Shown piece by piece: positions 9,901 to 13,688 of a stretch of DNA of 13,688 nt (position 1 is its first letter; every line of letters begins with the position of its first letter). The position numbers and the translations under genes are program-made. Where the stretch lies: the NCBI GenBank assembly GCA_002353275.1, contig DEJH01000034.1, positions 1 through 13,688 of the forward strand, given 5' to 3'. Source of the DNA: Caryophanales bacterium UBA2753 (lineage in GTDB: Bacteria; Bacillota_I; Bacilli_A; RFN20; CAG-826). Below the pieces are notes generated by a model that was not told the origin of the DNA, searched no databases, and saw only the letters and a program-made list of their open reading frames with translations.

Positions 9901-10061
9901 CTGATGCCGTTATAATATGTTGCCGCATCACCATTCGTATATGTAGCGAATGTAGGCGTATAGACTTCATCTTTAATAGATGTTGCTAAAAAAGTTCCAC
10001 CCAAAAGAGAGACGGATAGAATAAGGGATAATAAAATCCCATGATGTTTCCTAAGTTTCAT
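6930..10061 (-). CDS. Surface-anchored endonuclease I family nuclease with Big2/Big3 domains
   Basis: This 1043-residue exported nuclease of the endonuclease I (EndA/Vvn/Bsn) family should cleave extracellular DNA and possibly RNA. A signal peptide (KLRKHH, then a hydrophobic run to about residue 26) precedes the catalytic domain (about 45-273). Family motifs are MNREHVWPNSH with catalytic His131, DIHMPRP, NGSRGN (157-162), RGDSARIIFY, and the diagnostic QGNRNPFIDHPEY ending at 267. The accessory region holds a Big2 domain (about 293-378), an unassigned beta-rich domain (about 386-515), two Big3-like repeats (about 520-680) with the shared peptide GYNMSVAGNQTVTVSY, and a module shared with the C11 peptidase (about 783-920). 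A helical segment with two Cys (about 930-990) and an Asn-rich linker follow. One membrane helix (about 1017-1036) ends in KKRKSHK, so the enzyme is probably tethered outside; no LPXTG is visible. The ATG at 10061 has AAAGGA 9 nt upstream. It is the first gene of the hydrolase operon. Confidence 0.94.
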   Translation of the reverse strand: MKLRKHHGILLSLILSVSLLGGTFLATSIKDEVYTPTFATYTNGDAATYYNGISDSLTGDDLLSALRSLNSSKRKSTVGYDGMGTTPSGQFKYTDYDPNTVQYDSNHQPYGTKLISFYSGNSATSGMNREHVWPNSHGGNVIENDIHMPRPTLTAENGSRGNSFYVEGKCSGTSGWDPAMESFGVESYRGDSARIIFYCMLVDSKLSLIEADSHSTSNSNKDYMMGRLSHMVKWHLNYAPLQREMNRNEGAEYLQGNRNPFIDHPEYVCRIWGNANSDTQALCANDPYENHGSGTLTISKTTSSLLVDETTTISATSSDNSNITWSSSNTTVATVSASSSSSNQLITITALSAGTSTISATAEIDGYTLTKTCLVTVTSSGGGGGESGETGDYTLITSNSLLSDGDQVVITTLQTSEPINGVTGQSGSKDAATSTTENEWVKYTVTDASSNGFKLYNASSEEYIASPSANEFKHDSSGGICSADSSGKLVCNSRYLCINGNYRRFYTSVGSYTPFYVYKVNSGSTETKVLDYILVYKSDAKTEYTVGDTFIKPRVDAYYEDGDSDTVTDKATFSGYNMSVAGNQTVTVSYSLGSKTDSDTYQITVNPAPVTLSSISLSGYQTAFITGDEFVFGGTVTAHYSDNTTEDVTEDASFTGYNMSVAGNQTVTVSYGGKTATYSITLTNKITGITSYTTEVSRIFHPGEFLNASNITVEDSNGNQVTGFEFDLEGHQITYEDSYDVEGSSHYKTFNNCIHWNGFTCNYAVRIERVAYVEPTPTSSVTDTIVANDLPATTTSYIDFTGVTKSSGAEYAGNSAKNSSGDIQLRSKNSNSGIVSTVSGGPIKSVTITVGSGSNQVDIYGKNTAYISANDLYGSSAGTLVGSVKSTGTVTFETQYAYVGIRSNSGALYLSSIAIEYGSGEVSESPVNVSNYIMYENTNNQCLTKLDIALEKLNTLSQNDKNTFMTSNDYVIKCARERIQAWARNQDKEFELNNNNFVINSNNIFNGDNFTDKDSTSLIIIICALSLVSTISLLIIKKRKSHK
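8049..8104. repeat. Direct repeat, copy 2 (Big3-like domain of the nuclease)
   Basis: A 56-nt segment is about 49/56 identical by eye to 8292-8347, without gaps. It encodes the GYNMSVAGNQTVTVSY strand pair of the second Big3-like domain. The two copies are exactly 243 nt (81 codons) apart, the size of one domain, so this looks like a tandem domain duplication. Confidence 0.75.
8292..8347. repeat. Direct repeat, copy 1 (Big3-like domain of the nuclease)
   Basis: This is the partner of 8049-8104 and encodes the same peptide in the first Big3-like domain. Nucleotide similarity is highest over this strand pair and falls off through the rest of the domain, so the duplication is either old with a conserved core or was kept alike by gene conversion. 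Confidence 0.75.
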
Positions 10062-10105
10062 TGTCGTATTTCCTTTATAAGACGTTATTATTTTATCTTA
10101 ATAAA

Positions 10106-10111
10106 ATTATA
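10106..10111 (-). promoter_or_regulatory. Possible -10 element for the hydrolase operon
   Basis: A perfect TATAAT lies 45 nt upstream of the nuclease ATG, between the toxin-antitoxin terminator and the gene. No good -35 hexamer is found at 16-18 nt; TTGTAT and TTGAAA lie nearer. The region is very AT-rich, so a chance match is possible. A promoter somewhere in 10062-10130 is expected because the module upstream ends in a terminator. Confidence 0.3.
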
Positions 10112-10130
10112 AATGATACAACATTTCAAA

Positions 10131-10161
10131 ATAGAATAATAAAAGTGAGGATAAACCTCAC
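10131..10161 (-). terminator. Intrinsic terminator of the toxin-antitoxin module
   Basis: On the minus strand GTGAGG, a 5-nt loop (TTTAT) and CCTCAC form a perfect 6-bp stem, followed at once by a T-rich tail (TTTTATTATT). It begins 12 nt after the toxin stop. It separates the toxin-antitoxin transcript from the nuclease gene. Confidence 0.75.
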
Positions 10162-10173
10162 AATTATCTATTA

Positions 10174-10452
10174 CTAATTAAATAATTTGGAATGTGAACC
10201 GACCCGTACGAGATATAAAACTATTTCACTTAATTTTATTTCGTATATGAGAAGGAAGTCTGGTTCGATATGACATTCTCTTTTGCCTTCGTATTGTCCT
10301 ACAAGTTTATGATCTTTAAACTTAGGTTCCAATGTTTTACCTTCGCTTAATAGATCAATAACTTCAAAAAGTAAGTTGATATTTTTCCCTTGCTTTTCCG
10401 CCTTCTTGATGTCTCTTTTGCAAGAATTAGTTATTCTGATGTCGTATTTCAA
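10174..10452 (-). CDS. yafQ: YafQ-type (RelE superfamily) mRNA interferase toxin
   Basis: This 92-residue toxin is the same length as E. coli YafQ, a ribosome-dependent mRNA endonuclease that arrests translation when freed from its antitoxin. The family active-site positions are recognisable: His48 (DHKL), His61 (RECHIEPD), Asp65, Arg83, His87 and Phe91 in the closing GSHSKLF. Residue 66 is Phe where E. coli YafQ has Trp. The start is a TTG at 10452, chosen because AAAGGA lies 9 nt upstream, no closer ATG exists, and this start gives the full N-terminal strand (KYDIRIT). TTG overlaps the antitoxin TGA as TTGA (4 nt), so the toxin is probably translated by coupling and at a lower level than the antitoxin. 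Conserved catalytic residues argue it is active rather than decayed. Confidence 0.92.
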   Translation of the reverse strand: MKYDIRITNSCKRDIKKAEKQGKNINLLFEVIDLLSEGKTLEPKFKDHKLVGQYEGKRECHIEPDFLLIYEIKLSEIVLYLVRVGSHSKLFN

Positions 10453-10712
10453 ACTTTTAAATCCTTTCTGAGATCAGCAACGTTATGATACGTTTTTGCT
10501 TTTCTTTTCCCAGAAGAGATTTCTTCGACTTCTTTGAATGCTTTTAAAGTTTTCTTATTAGGATTCTCAATTGGGAAAGGTATACTGTTAGTTCTCACAA
10601 CTGCCTTTAAAAAAATGGTCATTGCTGTTGTCATGCCTAATCCCAATTCAGAAAGAATTTTTTCTGATTCTTTCTTCAAATTCTCATCTATCCTTATATT
10701 AATTGTAGCCAT
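10449..10712 (-). CDS. dinJ: DinJ/RelB-family antitoxin
   Basis: This 87-residue antitoxin should bind and neutralise the YafQ-type toxin encoded directly downstream and repress its own promoter. The N-terminus (ATINIRIDENLKKESEKIL) is a ribbon-helix-helix DNA-binding segment: one strand, then a helix. The next helix (GLGMTTAMTIFLKAVVRT) and SIPFPIENPN match the DinJ/RelB pattern of a second helix followed by a Pro-Phe stretch. The basic, flexible C-terminal half (about 53-87) is the usual toxin-wrapping part. The ATG at 10712 has GAGGA 6 nt upstream. The gene ends in TGA overlapping the toxin TTG, the usual tight antitoxin-first arrangement. A palindrome just upstream is the likely operator. 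Confidence 0.92.
   Translation of the reverse strand: MATINIRIDENLKKESEKILSELGLGMTTAMTIFLKAVVRTNSIPFPIENPNKKTLKAFKEVEEISSGKRKAKTYHNVADLRKDLKV
10462..10467 (-). promoter_or_regulatory. Shine-Dalgarno site (AAAGGA) supporting the TTG start of the toxin
   Basis: AAAGGA lies 9 nt before the TTG at 10452, inside the antitoxin coding end. It is the only reasonable ribosome site near the toxin N-terminus and supports the non-ATG start. Confidence 0.6.
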
Positions 10713-10729
10713 TTTTATTCCTCAAAAAT

Positions 10730-10758
10730 AGATTACCAAATTGTAAATTCAATGTAAA
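10730..10758 (-). promoter_or_regulatory. Candidate promoter of the toxin-antitoxin module
   Basis: TTTACA (10753-10758) and TAATCT (10730-10735, preceded by TGG as an extended -10) are 17 nt apart on the minus strand. A rival -10 is TACAAT (10740-10745), which matches consensus better but pairs with a poor -35. With the first pair, transcription would begin only about 11 nt before the antitoxin ATG; with the second, about 21 nt. Either way the promoter lies under the palindrome at 10753-10773. Confidence 0.5.
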
Positions 10759-10773
10759 GCATTTTGCATTACA
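10753..10773. promoter_or_regulatory. Palindrome, likely antitoxin operator
   Basis: On the minus strand, arms TGTAATGCA and TGCTTTACA flank a 3-nt centre: a 21-nt inverted repeat with 8 of 9 arm positions paired. It covers the candidate -35 or spacer of the toxin-antitoxin promoter. Ribbon-helix-helix antitoxins of this family repress their own operons through such palindromes. It has no T tail and lies after the opp terminator, so it is not a terminator. Confidence 0.6.
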
Positions 10774-10780
10774 GAATATA

Positions 10781-10814
10781 TAAAAATAAAACTCCACTCA
10801 TTAAAGAATGGAGT
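10781..10814 (-). terminator. Intrinsic terminator after oppF
   Basis: On the minus strand ACTCCATTC, a 6-nt loop (TTTAAT) and GAGTGGAGT form a 9-bp stem with one G-T pair. It is followed by TTTTATTTTTA. It begins 7 nt after the oppF stop and closes the peptide-importer operon. Confidence 0.85.
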
Positions 10815-10821
10815 CTATTAA

Positions 10822-12330
10822 TTATTTGAGTTTTTCTTTATATTTCTTTAACTCTTCGCTGTTAGCGAGTACCCAGTGTCCTGGAGTAATTTCAGTGAGT
10901 TTTGGAGCTTCTTTAGAATAATCATGTTCTTGAGAAGGAACATAGAGATATCTAGTTCTTGTCTTCTCACTGATTGGATCAGGTTTAGGAATCGCTGATA
11001 AAAGAGCGTTAGTATATGGGTGAAGTGGATGAGCGAATAATTCATCACTACTAGCAAGTTCGACAATTTCTCCATAATACATAACTGCGATTCTGTCACA
11101 GAAATATTTAACAACTGATAAGTCGTGAGCAATAAAGAGAATTGTTAATCCCATCTCTTCTTTTAAATCATTTAATAAGTTAATGATTTGGGCTCTAATA
11201 GAAACGTCAAGCGCGCTAATAGGCTCATCACAGATTAAGAATCTAGGATTCATAACAAGAGCCCTAGCAATACCAATACGTTGACGTTGACCACCAGAGA
11301 ATTCGTGAGGATATCGAGATGCATATTCTGGTAAAAGACCAACTTTAATTAAGACTTCTTTAACTTTTTGAGAGTTCTTATATTTGTTATATTCACCTTG
11401 AATATGTAATCCTTCTTGAATGATGTCTTCAACTGTCATACGAGGGTCTAAAGAATCAACAGGATCTTGGAAAATCATTTGCATTGCACTCATCAACTTT
11501 TTATCGACATGTTTATTGTCGTATTTAATTTGAGCAATGGCTTCGATTTGTTCTTTTTCAACTTCATCAACGTGACGTTTAATCTCTTCAATTTGAGAAT
11601 CATATTTCGCCTTGATTTCATCAATCTTTGCTTGAGTGGTTTCATCTGGCTTATTCTTTTTAGAAGAATAGTAAAGTTGTTTTAACTTTCTTAATTCAAC
11701 TTTTAAAGCTTCTAATTTAACGTTACGAACTTCGGCTTCAGAAGTATATTCACGGTTGATTTCACCAATCTTATCAGCCTTCTCATTTTCATCATCAACG
11801 TTAGGATTATATTGTTTCAAGCGGTCCTTGTATTCACTTTTAAGATGAAGGAGTTCGTCTTCTAATTTAGCGATTTCACGGTTAATTTCTTCTACGCGAT
11901 CTAAAACACCAGAAGTATCTCTAATCTTTGCAATTTCATCTTCTTCAATTTTACGAAGTTCTTTAATTTTCTTTCTCGCTTTGATTTTGGTCCATTTGAT
12001 TTCTTTTTCGTTCCATCTACTACCAGCAGAAGTTCTTCTACCTTCAAAATAAACGGAACCACTAGTGATGTCATATAATCTAATTAAAGAACGACCAGTT
12101 GTGGTTTTACCACATCCAGATTCACCAACAAGACCGAAACATTCACCTTTCATGATATCAAAAGAAACATCATGAACTGCTTTGGTTTTAAAAGCGCTTT
12201 TACCATGTCCAAATTTAAAGAATTGTTTTAAATGGCGAACAGAAAGTTCAACACCATTATCGACAAGTTCTTGTCTAAAAGAAGGTTTACGAGGTTTAAA
12301 TCTCGCTTGAATTCGATAAATGAGATTCAT
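10822..12330 (-). CDS. oppF: Oligopeptide ABC transporter ATP-binding protein OppF with long coiled-coil-like insert
   Basis: This is the second ATPase of an oligopeptide (Opp/Dpp-type) importer, working at the inner face of the membrane with OppD. In 502 residues all ABC motifs are present: Walker A GESGCGKT (69-76), Q-loop QMIFQDP (Gln288), signature FSGGQRQR (344-351), Walker B FLICDEP with Glu369, D-loop SALD and switch His402 (IAHDL). The OppF-type C-terminal part begins at HPYTNALLSAIP. The protein is about 170 residues longer than typical OppF (about 330). The excess is one charged, Lys/Glu-rich, helix-forming block at about 105-278, between the strand after Walker A (VYFEGR) and the Q-loop, in at least three helical runs. 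The start follows a strong AAAGGAGG and overlaps the oppD stop (TAATG), so the pair is probably coupled. The usual C-terminal cysteine cluster is absent. Confidence 0.95.
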   Translation of the reverse strand: MNLIYRIQARFKPRKPSFRQELVDNGVELSVRHLKQFFKFGHGKSAFKTKAVHDVSFDIMKGECFGLVGESGCGKTTTGRSLIRLYDITSGSVYFEGRRTSAGSRWNEKEIKWTKIKARKKIKELRKIEEDEIAKIRDTSGVLDRVEEINREIAKLEDELLHLKSEYKDRLKQYNPNVDDENEKADKIGEINREYTSEAEVRNVKLEALKVELRKLKQLYYSSKKNKPDETTQAKIDEIKAKYDSQIEEIKRHVDEVEKEQIEAIAQIKYDNKHVDKKLMSAMQMIFQDPVDSLDPRMTVEDIIQEGLHIQGEYNKYKNSQKVKEVLIKVGLLPEYASRYPHEFSGGQRQRIGIARALVMNPRFLICDEPISALDVSIRAQIINLLNDLKEEMGLTILFIAHDLSVVKYFCDRIAVMYYGEIVELASSDELFAHPLHPYTNALLSAIPKPDPISEKTRTRYLYVPSQEHDYSKEAPKLTEITPGHWVLANSEELKKYKEKLK

Positions 12331-13688
12331 TATTTGTTACCTCCTTTCGCCGCTTTTAATGAGTTTTCAATACGGGTTTTGACAATCTTTGGCATCTCCA
12401 CTTTTGGAGCGCGTGGATCAAGAAGCCAAGTTGCAGCATAATGAGTATCACTAACTTTAAACATTGGTGGTTCTTTCTTAAAGTCAATTGCCATCGCATA
12501 TTTACTTCTTAAAGCAAAGGCGTCTCCAACAGGTGGATAAATCATATTTGGTGGAGTGCCTGGAATGGCTTCAAGTTTCTCTTTAGAGTTAATGTCTGGA
12601 ATAGAAGATAATAAGGCCCAAGTATATGGGTGTTTTGGATTATAGAAGATATCTTCTTCAGTTCCATATTCAACAATTTTTCCAGCATACATTACTGCAA
12701 CACGGTCCGCCATATTAGCGACAACACCTAAGTCGTGAGTAATAAAGATAACTGAAATATTTCTTTCCGCTTTTAAGCGATTAATTAATTCAAGGATTTG
12801 AGCTTGAATAGTAACGTCAAGAGCGGTTGTTGGTTCATCACAAATAAGAATGTCTGGATCAGCAGTTAAGGCAATCGCAATAACAATACGTTGTCTCATA
12901 CCACCAGAGAATTCGAATGGATATTGTCTAAATCTCTTTTCAGGATTTGAAATACCAACTTCTTTCATAATCTTAAGAGCTTTAGCTTTTGCTTCACCCT
13001 TTGTGATTTTGACTTTGGAAACGTAATCACTCTTCGCTTTTTCAAGGAGTTTCTTTTCTTCATCTTGTGGAAGATTTTGCGCTTTGATTTCTTCCACTTT
13101 AGCGAGATATTTTTCCTTTAAATCGCGCGCGTATTCCTTAACTTCTTCTTTTGCAATTTTACTTCTAGCAAGATAGACTTCTTTTGTACTTTTAATTAAA
13201 GGAACATATTTTTGTTTAAGTTCGCTTCTAGATAAAGAAGCTTTTTCATTAAGGTCATTAAGAAGAGCATTATATTTTTGAATTGTTTCTTCTCTTTTAA
13301 CTTTCGCTTTTTCTTTATCTTCCGCGTATTCTTTCTTGATTGTTTCAAGTTGAGCTACACGGTATTCTTTAATTTTATTAATCTCTTCATCGAGTTCTTT
13401 TTTATAAACTTCGATTTGGCTTTGTAATTCATTAATACGTGGGTCTTCTTTTTCTAAAGCCGCTATTTCCTCTTTAATAGGAGAAACTTTTTCTTTATAG
13501 ATATCTTTAGCTTCAAGAATCTTTCCTTGATATTCAAGACGCAAAGTATAAAGTTTTCCATCTTTAAACATTGATGGATCGTTTTTGATCTTAGCAAGAT
13601 CTTTCTTCTTTTCTGCTTTTAAGAATTTTCTTCTCTCTTTGTCTTCGACAAGGAGTCTTTCATATTCCGTTTTTGCATTACGATAAGC
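12330..13688 (-). CDS. oppD: Oligopeptide ABC transporter ATP-binding protein OppD, N-terminal part outside the window, with long coiled-coil insert
   Basis: The frame is open to the right edge (452 residues visible), so the start, Walker A and Q-loop are not seen; the Met codon at 13571 is internal. The visible part has the helix before the signature (IMKEVGISNPEKRFRQYP), signature FSGGMRQR, Walker B ILICDEP, D-loop TALD, switch His in ITHDLG, and the OppD C-terminal region (HPYTWALLSSIP, IPGTPPNMIYPP). About 230 residues before the signature are almost entirely Lys/Glu-rich and helical (for example EEIAALEKEDPRINELQSQI), a long coiled-coil-like insert absent from ordinary OppD. The four C-terminal cysteines usual in OppD/DppD are replaced (Asp, Ser, Asp, Ala). 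The protein powers peptide import together with OppF. Permease and binding-protein genes are expected further upstream, outside the window. Confidence 0.93.
   Translation of the reverse strand, partial: AYRNAKTEYERLLVEDKERRKFLKAEKKKDLAKIKNDPSMFKDGKLYTLRLEYQGKILEAKDIYKEKVSPIKEEIAALEKEDPRINELQSQIEVYKKELDEEINKIKEYRVAQLETIKKEYAEDKEKAKVKREETIQKYNALLNDLNEKASLSRSELKQKYVPLIKSTKEVYLARSKIAKEEVKEYARDLKEKYLAKVEEIKAQNLPQDEEKKLLEKAKSDYVSKVKITKGEAKAKALKIMKEVGISNPEKRFRQYPFEFSGGMRQRIVIAIALTADPDILICDEPTTALDVTIQAQILELINRLKAERNISVIFITHDLGVVANMADRVAVMYAGKIVEYGTEEDIFYNPKHPYTWALLSSIPDINSKEKLEAIPGTPPNMIYPPVGDAFALRSKYAMAIDFKKEPPMFKVSDTHYAATWLLDPRAPKVEMPKIVKTRIENSLKAAKGGNK

Noticed and set aside
10534..12441. Plus-strand frames at 10534-10731, 11467-11685 and 12232-12441, and a minus-strand frame at 10848-11132
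   Set aside because: All lie within well-supported antitoxin, oppF or oppD coding sequence and have no features of their own.
12330..13571. OppD as a complete short gene starting at Met 13571
   Set aside because: The frame continues without a stop to the window edge, and a protein from 13571 would lack Walker A. The gene is partial.
10822..13688. Rad50/SMC-like DNA-repair ATPases, because of the coiled coils
   Set aside because: Q-loop, signature, switch and C-terminal sequences are those of OppF and OppD, with typical oppD-oppF order and overlap.
1..13688. Mycoplasma genetic code (TGA read as Trp)
   Set aside because: Trp codons read in the genes are TGG, and the antitoxin ends in TGA overlapping the toxin start at the usual length for the family.

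Overview
This is an AT-rich window in which every gene reads leftwards (minus strand). It uses the standard bacterial code: tryptophans are TGG, and the antitoxin gene ends in TGA exactly where its toxin begins. AT-rich Gram-positive-type Shine-Dalgarno sites, signal peptides, very large surface proteins built from Big/immunoglobulin-like repeats, and Opp ATPases with long charged inserts suggest an uncultured, probably gut-associated Firmicute near the Mollicutes (RF39-like or Erysipelotrichia-like). That placement is inference from style, not from a marker gene.

Layout in transcription order (right to left). (1) 13688-10822: the last two genes of an oligopeptide ABC importer operon, oppD (5' end outside the window) and oppF, joined by a TAATG overlap and closed by a strong intrinsic terminator at about 10781-10814. 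Both ATPases carry large charged, coiled-coil-like inserts. (2) 10773-10131: a self-contained type II toxin-antitoxin module (DinJ/RelB antitoxin, YafQ-type mRNase) with its own promoter, a near-perfect palindrome over that promoter as likely operator, and its own terminator. (3) 10061-1: an apparent three-gene operon of giant exported hydrolases: a membrane-anchored endonuclease I (1043 aa), a clostripain-like C11 cysteine peptidase (about 1542 aa) and a subtilisin-like S8 serine peptidase (at least 757 aa, running off the left edge). Gaps are 35 nt (nuclease to C11) and an 8-nt overlap (C11 to S8).

The three hydrolases share accessory modules: Big2 and Big3-like domains, and about five divergent copies of one all-beta, possibly carbohydrate-binding module. 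Read together, the window looks like a scavenging locus. Surface nuclease and two proteases of different specificity (trypsin-like C11, broad S8) would break down extracellular nucleic acid and protein, and the nearby Opp importer would take up the peptides. Each enzyme assignment is well supported by motifs; the cooperation between them is inference from order and spacing.
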